This document shows positions 21,849-35,066 of a stretch of 64,000 nt of DNA, one piece after another. A program made the translations under genes and the position numbers. The notes under the pieces are model-generated. The model ran no database searches and had not been told where the DNA came from. It saw only the letters and a program-made list of their open reading frames with translations. Source of the stretch: Rostratula benghalensis (Eukaryota; Chordata; Aves; Charadriiformes; Rostratulidae); assembly GCA_013399305.1 (NCBI GenBank), contig VXAI01000374.1:248001-312000 (forward strand). The letters run 5' to 3'. Position 1 is the stretch's first letter. Each line of letters begins with the position of its first letter.

Positions 21849-23520
21849 TTGGGATGAGGTCAGTTTTCCCTCTTTAGAACTGGAGAACAGAAAGAAAAAA
21901 TGCCAGGGCAGATCCTCAACTCTTTGTGTGTCTGCTAAAATGGGAGCAGATGGAAGAACAGTAGACTGGGTTAAATGAGAAAAAGGGGAGTCCCTAGAAG
22001 AGAAGGCAGCAGAGCATTAACAGCACAAGGTTATTCTGGTATGCCCACGGGCTTGCCATGTTTACCGTACTTAAAATTACGTACAACTTTACACAGAGAA
22101 GGCTATGAGAAGAATGAAATCCATTAAGATGTATTTTAATCTGCTTTAAACACAACATAACTATTCATTGGCTTTAAGCATGTCTTATTTAAACCCCAGG
22201 GCCTAGTTCTCCTCCCATTATACGCTTTTAGTTAACATTTCATATTCTGCCAGTGCTGAAAGGCAATTCAGGGCAGGACTTCATAGCGATTATCACTTAG
22301 TACAAAGGAGCTTATTACATTACACCCACACTCCAGGGCAGTCACTAGAGATATGCCAGAGTTCATATCAGCTGAAAGTAAAGATTAGCTATGGATATTA
22401 ATAGATACATGACCATATTTTTCAGTAACATTTATGAAACTACATATCTGTTCTAGTGTAAAGTTTTGCTTTTCGTGATGTAAGTAAAGGTGACGTGCAT
22501 GATGCTGAAGGTAATGTCAACATTTTATATATTAACCTTTGGACAAACTGAGACATACTGCTAATAGCTAAGTATGCTTACTCTACAGTTGTGATACATC
22601 ACATAGGAAAAATAATTTGGCTATATTATTATTAATAGTAAATTACAAATATGAAAAAGTATAACTAGGTAATTGTTGTGTAACTAAAACATAACTACAC
22701 TGCAAGTGTAACAATCACTTTAGTTTAAATATGCTACCTATATGTAATTTGTTTGGACAGCTTTGAAACAAACATGGTGCACATATACCACCACGTCACA
22801 GAAAACAAACTTCCTGGCATTTCTTTGGCATAGAGAATACTGCAGCTGCTAGGAGAACAAGTTTTTTCACTAATATTAAGTTCATTGAATCAAATACTTA
22901 TTTGTTGCAAAACAGTTTCCTTTCATCATTAAACAATATCTGTAATCTTTCCAGCTGTCTTCAGAACATCTTGGTCACTGCCTTGAGGTCATTTTACAAC
23001 AGGACATAATGGGTGAGAAGGAATTAGGCTCCCCCTGCTCTATGCAATGACGGACTTTCTACTCACAGCACACAGTTTATTTAATTTGGGGCACTAGGAT
23101 TAGCATCTTAAAAAAAACCCCAAACTACTTCTAGTTGGCCCTGGACATGAATGAGCTAGTTCAACTATAAGCAAAAATCACATCATCTCCATCACCTCTT
23201 CTTTTGTAAGACTGCAAGCTTTCTGGGACATAGTATAGTACAGTATATGCCTATGCAACTCACTTGGCATAGCTCAAAAGCCAAGGACTATGTAACTTAG
23301 CAATGAAAATTTCATGGAATGGTACTTTTCTGCATTTAAGATTCTTCTAAAAATACGGCCTACAAAATGTACCATTCCTTGTGAGCATTAATTGAAACAA
23401 AGTCCTCCAATTATCATATTCTTCATACAGATTTCTATTTTGGAGTTATTAATGACAGCCAAGCTGCAAAAGCTCTCAGAGGAGGATGAAACAGTTCATG
23501 AGAAGAGAAGGATCAGAATA

Positions 23521-23533
23521 GGGGGGGGGGGGG
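23521..23533 (+). repeat. G13 homopolymer
   Basis: Thirteen consecutive G residues are followed by a purine-rich GGGAAAGAAAAAAG segment. This is simple sequence with no associated feature. Confidence 0.9.
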
Positions 23534-25977
23534 AAAGAAAAAAGTAGAGTACAGGTGACTGATTAGGTTGAGAAAATGAAAGATCAATTTTTATGAAGGG
23601 AATCATATTCAAATGCCAACTTCCTCCAGCAGTCTGCATAATACATGTAATACCTCTAGCCCATGCATGCCAATTGATAGCTGTACCTGTTTGAGGTCAT
23701 TAATCACACACTAGAAAAGTCAGTTATTGGGTTAAAAAAAAGATTGGATAGATAATGAAAGTAGCAGGTACAGAACAGGATGAACATTAACTCTGATGTC
23801 AAGACATCACAGACATGGGTGGATGGAGGATCTGACCTTCATTCTGTGACAGAAACAAGCAGTTTCATTTGAGAGAATGTTATTTTATTATGAAAATTTT
23901 AAATTAGTGTAGTATAGCCTCTGGACAAAATTTTAATCTAATTTCAGTTTTGGAAAATAAAGACTAAACTAACTTGAAATTAATAACTTTTCAAAGTTGA
24001 TTTTCCTGAGAAAAAATTAAAGGACCTTCAAAAATGAAATGCCCTCATAATGTGAAAATTAGGTATTAGTTGCTCTTGTAAAAAAATAAAATTGAAAACA
24101 TCCCTCTTGATTACTCAAAAGCTGCTAAACCCCCTTCATATTGAACCAAAAAACAATAAACCCCACCAAATTCAATGAGCACTAAATCACACCTTTTGGG
24201 ACAGTCTTTCTACTCTAAGCTGATAGATAAGAAAATTAAAGATAAATATTGTCTCTGTCATATTGTCAGCTTCTCAATATCCACAGCACACCCATGTTAT
24301 TTGTGAAATGCATAAGCTAGGATGAAATGTAGTTACAAATAGTGTCAGACCCCAGTTTATCTATACTGTTTGCAGCTTGGGCATTGACATCTAGACTGAA
24401 CAATCTGAGATGTGCCAGCTTGGGCTTATACACACTATTCTCAGTGGGTGTGTACAGCTTGTCCTGCTGCTCACCAGTGGTCATCACTTGAATACAGAAA
24501 ATAAAGCTTATGCATGTCTTGCATTATAGGTGTTTCCACCACGGATGGTCTGAGTTGATGGTGGTTAGAGTCAGCATCGCCCCAGAATACGAACGCAGAG
24601 CTTTCTTTCAGCTGGAAACTGAATGCTTTTTGTACAAAGGCAAAAATACTTGTTGGACTCTGCCTTCGTAGTAAGCACTAAGCAACCTTTTTATCTCATT
24701 CCAATCCATTTCCCATCCACCTCTGTGGCCCCTACAATGAGGATCTTTTAGTGCACATTATCATTCTCCCTGTTGCATTTACCTCCTCAATCTGATGATA
24801 CCCAGAAGCAGTTGTGCTTCATAGAGCTCTCTACCTCTTTGCTTAGCTATTTGTACCATCTACCTTGTCTCCAGCCCATGTACAGTGAGGAGCAGGATCT
24901 CCATACATGACTAAACACAACAGGATAGTATAAGAGCATTTAATAATCAGTTATGGGTGCTGCAAGCAGTTGCTTCCCCTTGATTGCTCCTCTTGTTCTA
25001 AGAGTTCATCCTTCATAAATCTTCGATAACAGAGAAAGTGTGCAGCTAATCAATGTACTAATGAAACAGTTGTTCTGATAATAAAATTGTTTAGAAACTG
25101 GCAAGGAGGAAGATTTATAAATGAGCCTTGCTTTTCAGCTAGGACTTCCATTCAAGTTGAGTGCCACAAAACAGCACTTCAGCAGTGCTTGAGTTTTACT
25201 CCTTCAACTGTTCATTTCTTTCTCCCCAAGATCATGAACAAATTAGTATTGTTACAGGAATTTATCGAGAACAACCAAGTCAGTTCTATGGACATTACTT
25301 TAATATTTAATATTACTTTAATAAAGTCACACACCTGAAAAGTCCAAGCCCCAGTTGACTATGGAGCCTGCTGTGCTATGGACTGCAGGGATGCACAGCA
25401 AGGGTCTCTCAGACTGCTGGCACTGACAGTCCATGCTTTATGGAGAGCATAACCAACCGGAGTGTGACCAGATCAAAGAGGGGCTCTCAGAGCATATCCA
25501 AGCCAGCTCTGGAGATGCAGGGTCACCTACCTCCCAGTTGCTTGATGGACACCTATCCTCATGCTTTTTGTAGCTTGACAAACTATCATTTTGATTTCCA
25601 TTTCACAAGGTGGGTTGAAAAAAGCAGCAGCCACGTAGTTGATATATATCCTGTTCTGCCAGCATTTCCAGGAATGCAATAATTGTCAACACATAGCACA
25701 GGTCCCACAGCCTCCTAAGCAGCAGTTGGGTGATTCAAGTAAATTGTGTGGTGTTAACACCAAAGTTGCCACAGGTCTGAGTCAGCAAAGACAACAAGGG
25801 GAAAATAAAATTTAAGAATATGCATTTGCATCCTGGATGCAAAGTGACTGCACATCACTTTAAAGTGAGGAAATGCAACTCCAGAGGGGGAAAATGCTCC
25901 CTTGTCTACAGCCAAGAAAAGTATCTTAATTATTTTGGTAAATATCACAGGTAAACAAATCTCAGCAACTTAATATT

Positions 25978-26150
25978 TAAAAAAAAAATAAAAACAACAA
26001 CAAAAAAAAAAATAAAAGCCAAACACACACACCAAAAACCCAACAGAAGGGAATAAGGAAGAAGCGAAGAGAAGAATGGAAAACAGGAATGAAAAGGCCA
26101 AGTAAGCACAGAGTAAATGAAAAGTAGTAAAAGGCAGTAAAAAGGCTGGC
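25978..26150 (+). repeat. A-rich to purine-rich low-complexity tract
   Basis: The plus strand passes from AAAC/AAAAT-type sequence (25978-26040) into purine-rich GAAG/AAGGA sequence to about 26150. The minus strand is accordingly pyrimidine-rich, which creates an artefactual Phe/Cys-rich open frame there. Confidence 0.8.
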
Positions 26151-29100
26151 AATGAGTTTATGCCAAAGTTAATGACCAGTAATTCTCCCTTTTCTATATT
26201 TTTAGGGGAGCAGGGATTGTATAAAACATATACTTTTTGAATTTATTTTTTTTTTTTTAATCAGGGCGTTTTACATGAAAAGGTGGCACCACACTGGCAA
26301 GAAGTTTTGCCAAAACCACAGAAATACTTCTTCCTGCCCTTGATGCGAAAGGGCATCAACAGAAATGCCCACCTTTGCAACCATAATGCAAAGCCCTCTC
26401 ATTGCCAGCTTTGCTCTGGTGAAAACTCCCTCTTCTAGAGAACATGGCCAGGACATTCAGGCCACCCAGACAGCAAGCTTTGTTGAGACTTTGACATGCA
26501 TGTTATATCCCCCTCAGGCAGCATGCTTATGGGACCAGGAAAAACCTCTTTCCCAGCCTGGTTCCTTTGACAGCTTCTTGTGAAGCATTTGGTAATCAAG
26601 GGACTGCATGCCCTACCAAAGTCCTTTGGCAAAGAAAACCAGATTTTGCGTTATTTCAGATGTGAAATTATAAACTGCTTCTGTGCATTAAGTAAATAGT
26701 TAAGGACAAAGCAGTTTTTTAACATAAAGAGGTAGTGATATACTCATGGAATAGTTTTGCACTTCAGCAAGACTCAAAGAATTGTCTGTAATATCTCCCC
26801 CTTCTCAGAATGTAGCTTTTTCTTTTCAGTGAGCCTGTCACCTCCTGTCAGCCTCTCCCCTGCATTCCTTCATGCTCCTAATTAGTGACTGCAAGATCTG
26901 CCTTTGTTCTCTCCATTTGGCTTTAAGCTAAAGAAATTAAATTGGAGGAATCCTCCAGAAATGTTTGTACCTGCACATGAAGGTGTCATAAATAGCTTGT
27001 TTCTGATTTGAAAAGTGACTAATAAGTAGCTACACTTGGTAACCTTTCAGCATACTGAATAATTTGTTAAAAAACTTAATCACTTTAATGGGGGCTAGTT
27101 TAGTACCAGTATGGAAACAGGCAAATTGAAAGTCATACCAGTACTGTTGTTCCTCTGCCACTGAGACCTTTCCCCTTAGATGTCAGCGCTGAAGCAGAGC
27201 CAAGGATTAGGGGGGAATTAATTCAAGGGCCAAGGCCCAAGGCAGATATTAGGCCATTAAGTTTGCTCAGTAGAAAACCCTGTAAGTAAACCAATCCAGT
27301 TCAAACACCTCAGCTAAAAATTGTCATCTTCAGGTGATACACCCATATCTGCTAAGTCAAATCAAAATTAATTCCTCAATTTTCTGCACCTATGCTGTTT
27401 TCACAGTCTCATTTCTAATCTCTGTTTTCTTGCAGCAGGTTCATTGTCATAATAGTACACTGGAAAGTTATTAAATACTTTACCTTCCCGCTGTTCCTTG
27501 CCAATAAACCAAACAACTTTGAAACTTGAGCAATGGTAAGAGGTGATCTACATTTCACATCCTCTGCTATGTCTATCAGTGCCGATTTTCAGAAGTTGAG
27601 ATTAAGGCAAAAATGTAATTAAAAAAAATTTTAAAAAACGATAGAGTGACTGCCAGTGTCAGAAGTGGGGACCTTTGCTGTGTGTTCATATAGAAGATAT
27701 AAACCTACACACCAGCTCCTCAAAACTATTCATATATCATACCTAAGGGGAACATATGTATGAAACAGAGCCTAATTTTTACAGATTTTGTGCATTAATT
27801 AGGACTGAAAGTTGTGCTGCTATGGCTGACCACATCCCAATTGCAGTGAGACTGCAGTTGAACCAGTGTGTGATTCTAAACCCTTCTGGCAGGAAAGTAC
27901 CCAAAGTTAATTATTAAATAATAACAAATTATCCTAGCATTGGCCTACAAGTTTCATAAGATACTAGGATGCATGTGTCTAAATCTAATTCTCTGTAGAA
28001 GTTACAGAACTATTCTATGAAGAATAAGCACACTGAAAGCTCTGTGCATGTATCATTAACAGACATAGCACTGTGAAAAAAATAAAATGTTCCTATTGTT
28101 ACTGACAAGCGCTTCTGTTTCCAGCTGGGCCAAGCAAAAGGCTTTTTTCAACCACAAAACCATAGACCTCACAGTATGAGCAAGCATGTCACAAATCCCT
28201 ACCCTGAACCACATTTCATGCTCTGAATCTGTCTAAGAATCTGTGAGAAAATATTTTAGTTTTTCCTTTTGAAATTATTACTGATTTGGAAATATCCTTG
28301 AAAATTTCTTCTTTTTAAATATTTAATTAGATATTAAGATAATGATAACAACAACAATAATAATTCTTTTAACATTTTTTTTAAAGTCTTGTTCACAACA
28401 CAGTAGTTCAATATAGGCTTTGGCAAAGCATACATGTCAGGGAGAAGTGAGATAGAAAACATCTAAATAATTATTTCTTTGAACATTTTTTCCTTCCCTT
28501 TCCCAATCCTTTGCTGGATCTGTCAGGTGTCCCACCAATTCCCCAGTTTACATCTTTTTCTCAGGAGCAGATCTCAACTGTTTTGTTTGTTACCATAACT
28601 GTGCAGTCAGATCAAGGATCGTAGTCTCAGAGCAAATAGCAAAGTGGAGTTTCTGGATGTAGAATGGTTGAGTTCCAGCAGTGAAAACAATTTGAAAGTC
28701 TTTATCTGGGAGCCTGATCCAAAAAATTATCAAAACAATCATTGCTGGACTTTTTGGTGTTAAAATCCAGGGCACTGCAATTAGGCAGTAGCCCTAAGAA
28801 AAAAACAAAGCGTCACGCTTTTTGGGACACTGAGTAATGTTTTTTTTTGTTTTGTTTGGGATTCTTTAGTGGGTTTTGTTACCTTTTTTATTCTTTTTTA
28901 CTCTTTATTCTTTTTTTCTTTTGCAGGAGGGTGTTGCAAAACAGATTTCAGTTTCATGCTTCAAATGAAAATGAAAAACCAATAAGGAAGAAAATACTGT
29001 GTTACAGCATGAAAATACCATAATGGTTTGCTTTAAATTTATTTATTTTTCATTATATGAGATTGGATTCCCATTTAATGGTCCCTGAGACTTGAACATA

Positions 29101-32100
29101 CAAAGGTGCTGACAGCCTATTTACGAGGCATGATGCTGAGGTTCTTTCTTCTGTTTAAGAATGTGCTTACTCTTCTGTTCCTGTCTAAGCCACATCTTGC
29201 TAGCCTTGACTTCAACTCTGTAACTTAAATGCATCACATTTCTGCTCTGGTGTGCTTTGGAAATCTTGATATCCACCTCTAAATGGTAAAACATGTCTGC
29301 CCTGTAGTTTCTTCCATTTATAGGAAGATAAATATGTATGGCATCAATGTTTCTTGGGTCTCTGACAACAGAGCTGCCACCTCATGATCTAAGGCAAGCT
29401 TTAATGATGATAATCAGTAGTGCTTTCTGCCTTGGTACTCACAGAGAACCATTAGTGAGACAGAGCTCCAAGTAATTTTTGACTAGTGCAGTTCTCCAGG
29501 CAGGAGTCTGATTGAGTAGTAATTTCCAGGCTGAAGCCCTTTGGATCATGGGGGCATCCTTCACCTGTCAGTGGCAACTAATTCCCTGACTTCAGTGGGA
29601 TGAGATCTTTCAAAACTCTCTTCCACAAAAAAGATACCTGCAGTCAAGTAAAATAAAACAAACCAAAACTAACTGAGACCCTAATTTTGACAAGTTTTCT
29701 GATTAGCCCAAGACTTTTGGACCTTTGCATCCTGCCATACCCGTATTTTGTAGAAAAATAGCACTAGAGAGCCTATTTGTAGGATAATACTAAACAATAG
29801 AAATGCCAAAAAGCTGTGTTTCTCCCAGTGATCAGAGTAAGCAGTTCAGGTAAAGAAATTCCACTTTTTCAAGCACGCAGTACAGGGACAAATGTACTAT
29901 TTGTGGTCTAACTTACTGATTTTAAGAGAAATATATTTCTGTGATGTTCACTTCACCCTGCCTTTCTCTCATTTCACTGGCTGATGACACACGGCTTGTG
30001 CAGACTCTAGTAAACCTAATTATTGGCTTATATGTCTTGCAAAGGTATAACCCTTATGTATTTCACTGGAAAGATGACAACTGTTTTGAAGAATGGTGTT
30101 CCTGATCCTTTGTATCAAGGAAGTAATTAGAAATTGGAATCTGTGATAAACACACACGTTCTTCTGATAAAGGTCCATTGGAACAGAGCAGACAGGATGT
30201 AGGTGTCCTATTCATCCTAGGTTTTCTTACTAAATTTTTATTTACACATTTACTAAGGTCAACCTATGCTATGCAAAACTCTTGACAAACTTTTTAGTAG
30301 CTATTCCATACAGCATTTAAGCCTTTATTAGTTTCTTGCTTTGGTGCGTGTATCAATGCTTTAAAGCGTTTACTGGACTTATTGCTGAGCACAAAACTCT
30401 ATGATTCTGTAACAAATATTTGGTTTGCTTTCCTATATAACAGCAGCTTTACACTTCCCTGTAACTGAATAAATCACTGCTGAATCCCAGGGAAAAAAAA
30501 AAAAAAAAACTAGCTCAAACCAAGTATTTATTACTTTCAGCATAAAAGAGAGACCAGGGTTGATTTAGTTTATGAGTGGGGGTTTTGTTGTTTCTTTACA
30601 TTACAATAGATAACTTGGAAATAAATTATTTTCAGCTTCAGATTTTTAAAATTCTGACTTGAAAATGTAGCCACACAATCTTCCTGCACAAAGCAATTTG
30701 ATCTCACTTAAAATCTCATCTTGGAAAGCAGTTGACAGTATATTCTGAGAGACTGCATAAGTTAAAACCTGCTGAAAACAATATTAGGAGAGTAAAAGTG
30801 AATTTCTAGCTTTTGTGTCCTCCCAGCTTGACTGTATTATAGTGTGGAGGTGCACTAGCTGTCTCATGAGCCTGCATGTGCTGTGATATGCTGTACAGAT
30901 TCCTCCACTAACGAGGAGCAATGAGCACAGTCCCATGTCCTGCTGCATTTTACTCAGCCTGTCTCTTTGCAAGGCTCTCTTCTCATCACTTCTCAGCAGG
31001 AATTTCTTTCTTTTGCAGAGGAAGATGGAGACAGCTTGGTGGGTGTGTTGTCTGTACACAGCTTCAGAAGAGTATGTTTGAAAGCTGTACGTTGCACAAA
31101 ATAATGCTAAGCTGCTTAGCCCCCCATCTCTGTTACCCTCCAAATAATAGAATCTATTACAGAGAGAGGTACAAAGATGATTATGTAGAAAAACAAATTT
31201 AAGGAAGTTCCAATGTTAGAAAAAGAAACTATATAATTACCACAGACACCGTAATCATTCATTAAACATACCATACCTGAAGAAATGACATGCATGCCAA
31301 TCAACACACGCAAGTTATGCAAGACTTCTCCCAGGGTTGAACTCTAAGTGGACCCTGATATCTTCAGGAAAATATTTCAAACATCAATCTCAGTCTTCTG
31401 TTGTCACCACTAAACTTCAACTTCTATTTAGCATCTGATTCCAGTAGATGACTACAAATGATAGAGAAATTTGATTGGCTTTTTACTGAGAAAGCACCCA
31501 GATGAGTTACAGAAGGAATCCCATCTGCCTATCACGGGCATTTACTTTGAGCCTAGGCTGCAGGCATATAATGAATCAGCTCTCCTCAAAGAATTATACA
31601 AGACTGGCCTTGGAGTTCTTGCAGAAAAAAGCCTGTTGTAGGTGAGTTTTGCCATCATCCCTCTTCTAGGAAGAAACATGCCTTCACAGCCAAGAAGCTA
31701 CATGCTGGCACTGCCTTATCTGTCACCCACCATTGCCCTCTGATGTTTGCAGTTTGAGATGAGGGAGAAACAGACCCAAGAAGCTCAGCCTTCCCTGCTG
31801 CTCTGACTTGGAGGAGGGAGAAGCAGTCTGTGTCTCCAGCCTGAGCCAAGTTCTATGCTGCTTTGCCACTAGCTCTCTGCACAAAAACAGATAAAGACAG
31901 TTCTGGCACCTTACAGTTGGACCATGGCACCAAGACGCTCACTTTGACAGAACTCAACTTTGAGCTTCCACAGATTCTCGGATGTGTTTAGAAGCATCAA
32001 TGAATTTCACATTTATTTATTTTTTTTCTGTCAGTTCTCCTCCTCTTAACTACTTTGTATGATGGGTCTTCTCAAAGGTTACTGCACTGCTAAGCTGCTC

Positions 32101-32956
32101 CCTGATTGTTTCTCCTGAGAGCCTGCCTACAGATAGGAAGCAGGACGAATATGAGTCTTCCCTTAAATAGAGCACATGCAAGTTCAAAAAGACTTAGCCA
32201 GAGGTCCCCAGAAAAAAACACCTGGACGCACCTGGCTGAGTGTAAAGGGTTAACACTGTGAGAGCTGAAGCCTGTTCCAACATCAGTTGAGAGATCTATC
32301 ATACAACTAATGGCGCGCACAAATGGGAAAAAAGGCTGAGACAAATGTTTTCTTGTAGCCTTCACTGGAGCAGTTTAAGATCTCACCGCCTTGACTGGCT
32401 GTAACACATGACAGCTAACATTCCTCAGTGGCTCATGCAAGTGCTCCCAATTCATTTCCATGCACAGTAACACAGATTCCTTTAAATCATTCCCAGCACG
32501 GAACCAGACCAGAAATCTTGCACAGGTTTGGAAGACAACACAGCTGTGAGGACAGGCATCCCTCCCAGAAGGACCACAAAGGAAAAATAAGGAGCAGATA
32601 GTGACGTAACATCTTCAGCAAGTCTTGGCAGACCCTACAGGATGACCTGGTCTAGACCCTAAAACAACAGGGGAACATAGTTTTGCAGAGGGCTAGCTCA
32701 GAGACTATCTAGCACTTCTTTGCTCTCACTGATCTCAAAGCAATTTTAAAACTGCATATTCTTTTCTGTTTAGCATCTGGAGAAACTAAGACATGGTCAT
32801 AAGGAACAGGTTGACCTCCTGGCTCTCAGCTCCAGAACCCAACACATAAACCTTCTCTTCTCATATTCTTGAGTCCTAGCATTTTACTAACCAGAGCAGG
32901 CTAAAAAGCAGTCAGAAACTATACCACATTGTGAGTAGGAAGTATCTGACTAAACT

Positions 32957-34352
32957 CATAGAATCTTTCAGGTTGGAAAAGATCCTTAGGATCATCAAGT
33001 CCAACTATCAGCCCTACTCTACAAAGTTTCCCCCCTACACCATATTCCCCAGCACCACATCTAAATGACTCTTAAACACATTCAAGGATCATGACTCACC
33101 CACCTCCCCTATTCCAATGTCTGACCACTTTTTCCATGAAAAATTCTTTCCAAATACTCAGCCTAAGCCTACCCTGTTGCAGCTTGAAGCCATTCCCTCT
33201 CATTCTATCACTAATTACCTGTGAGAAGAGACCAGCACCAACCTCTTTACAATGTCCTATCAAGTAGTTGTAGAGAGCAATGAGGTCTCCCCTCATTGCA
33301 GGGTGGTGCACCAAGTGCAGGACCTGCTACTTGGCCTTGTTGAAGTTCATCCCGTTGACATTGGCCCATCCATCCAATCTATGCAAGTCCCTCTGCTGAG
33401 CTTCCTTGCCCTCATGCATATCAACATTTCCACCTGGCTTAGTGTCATCTGCAAACTTTCTGATGGTACACTCTATATCCTTGTCAAGATTATCAATAAA
33501 GTCATTAAACAGAAATGGTCCCAATACTGAGCCCTGAGGAACACCACTTGTGACTGGCTGCCAGTTGGATTTAACTCCATTGAGCACTATTCATTGGGAC
33601 CCTCCATCCAGACAGTGCTTGATTTAGCAGATCATACACTCATCCAGGCCACAAGCAGCCAGCTTTTCCATGAGAATTCTGCAGGGGACAGTGACAAATG
33701 CTTTTCAAAAGTCCAGGTATACAATATCCACAGCCTTCCCCTCGTCCAATAATCGGGTGATCTTGTCATAGAAAGAGATCAGGTTTGTCAGGCAGGACCT
33801 GCCTTTCCTAAACCCATGCTGACTAGGCCTGATCCCCTGGCTGTCCATTACATGGTTTGAGATGACACTCAAGATGATCTGCTCCATGACCTTCCCTGGT
33901 ACTGAGGTCAGACTGACAGGTCTATAGTTTCCTGGATCCTCCTTTTTGCCTTTCTTGTAGGTGGGTGTTACATTTGCTACCCTCCAGCCCATCAGGACCT
34001 CCCCAGTTAGCCATGACGTCATGAAAATAATGGAAAGCAGCTTGGCAAGCATGTCTGCCAACTCTTTCAGCACTCTGGGGTGTAACCCATCCAGTCCCAT
34101 AGACTTGTGTGCATCCATGTAGTGCAGCAGGTCACTGACCACTTCCTCTCTAATTGAAATGTCCTCGTTCTGCTCCCCCTCCCTGAGGCCAGGTGCTCGG
34201 GGAACAGCTAGTTCCACTGCTAAAGACTGAGGCAAAGTAGGCACTGAGCACCTCAGCCTTTTCCTCATCCTTTGTGACTATGTTTCCCTCTGCATCTAAT
34301 AAAGGAGAGAGATTTTCCCTAATCCTCCTTTTGTTGTTAATGAATCTAGGAG
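32957..34352 (-). mobile_element. CR1 LINE with internal deletion
   Basis: The element is antisense, with its 3' end at 32957 (CATAGAATC, then GGTTGGAAAAGATCCT). Read on the minus strand the order is as follows. A linker at about 34352-34270 comes first. RT motifs follow over 34268-33705 (LHYMDAHKSMGLDGLHPRVL, NYRPVSLTSVPGKVMEQI, QHGFRKGRSCLTNLISFYD). Next comes the catalytic region ([26 protein letters not shown]) and then [16 protein letters not shown] jump near 33296 leads into [21 protein letters not shown] and [10 protein letters not shown]. The jump removes roughly 0.35-0.4 kb, including the [10 protein letters not shown] block. Frameshifts or stops between 33587 and 33705 and loss of the LPRE part of HWNRLPREV confirm a dead copy. 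Confidence 0.95.
33705..34268 (-). pseudogene. CR1 ORF2 reverse-transcriptase remnant
   Basis: The longest continuous protein piece in the window's CR1 set is about 187 codons, of which the CR1-like part covers the N-terminal fingers and palm of RT. The catalytic FADD sits in a separate frame at 33327-33587. No start codon of the real ORF2 is present, so this is decaying retrotransposon sequence. Confidence 0.9.
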
Positions 34353-35066
34353 AGAAGAGGGAATGAAGACATAATCTACTTGGTGGTGACCAGCTACTAG
34401 TGTCAATGAGTGATCTGTACCTCTCTTAGTCTGAAAGAGCCTCCATTCTGTGCCAAGATGCACTAGATGGGCTGATCTGACATCCTTGCAGAGAATCTTT
34501 GGGCATATGCTACTTCCAACTTCACATTTTGCTGTTTCAGGTTAATAAGACCAATAAACGATTGATTCTGGCCTACGTGCAAGACCTGAGGCTTCTTTTC
34601 TATATTCATTCCTCAGCCCCTTCTTGAGATCTCTCTATTTTGCTTTCTTTTCTTGCTCTTCTGCTTCCTGCTGAATCACACTGTGAGTAGTAAGTGTTTT
34701 GTGATCTCTTGCGTTTCTTTTCTCAACCTTCCTTTCAAAGATGCAAAAACTATAGAATAAAAAAAATCTCCTTCAGAAAAGACCAATTTCATGTGTTATG
34801 AACTGTAGGACAAGGTCTCAAGAGAGAAAGTCCTTTACAAAGTAAAGGAATTGCCATCCACCCTGCAAATAGAAGTTCACAGTAATTCTCTGTGAGATAG
34901 TCCTCTCACAGACCTTCCCAGAGGGAAAAGACCAGTTTAGCTATCTCTCCATAATGCTGACAGGGAGAAGAAAAAGCTCTCTTACAAAGGGTTCACACGA
35001 AACTAGAAGCTACAAACTACAACATTCCCTCCCTGCACAAGTACTTGAAGCTCAGGAGACCTCAGA
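34353..35066. other. Non-coding spacer between two CR1 copies
   Basis: About 0.7 kb with short frames only and no recognised repeat. Both flanking CR1 elements lie on the minus strand. Confidence 0.5.

Larger units (their letters stand above)
19807..32956. other. Long non-coding stretch without recognisable CR1
   Basis: About 13 kb of AT-rich sequence contain no CR1 motif, no recognisable gene and only short frames. Simple tracts include A20 at 21101-21120, A22 at 21827-21848, G13 at 23521-23533, an A/C then purine-rich stretch at 25978-26150, T-rich runs at about 28841-28927 and A17 at 30493-30509. A good plus-strand acceptor-like site (TTTTTCTTTTGCAG) ends at about 28926, but the following open frame meets no donor before its stop. 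Together with 16761-19806 this is the longest LINE-free part of the window. Confidence 0.55.

Noticed and set aside
25970..26152. Hydrophobic Phe/Cys-rich minus-strand peptide as a membrane protein
   Set aside because: It is the antisense reading of an A-rich and purine-rich low-complexity tract.
30393..30415. CTATGATTCTGTAAC as a CR1 3' end
   Set aside because: Only the terminal words match. The upstream sequence has no CR1 3' UTR blocks. The same applies to AATGATTCTGTAAC near 20266.
30784..31143. 119-codon minus-strand open frame as a gene
   Set aside because: No recognised family or convincing exon boundaries, and frames of this length are expected by chance in 64 kb.
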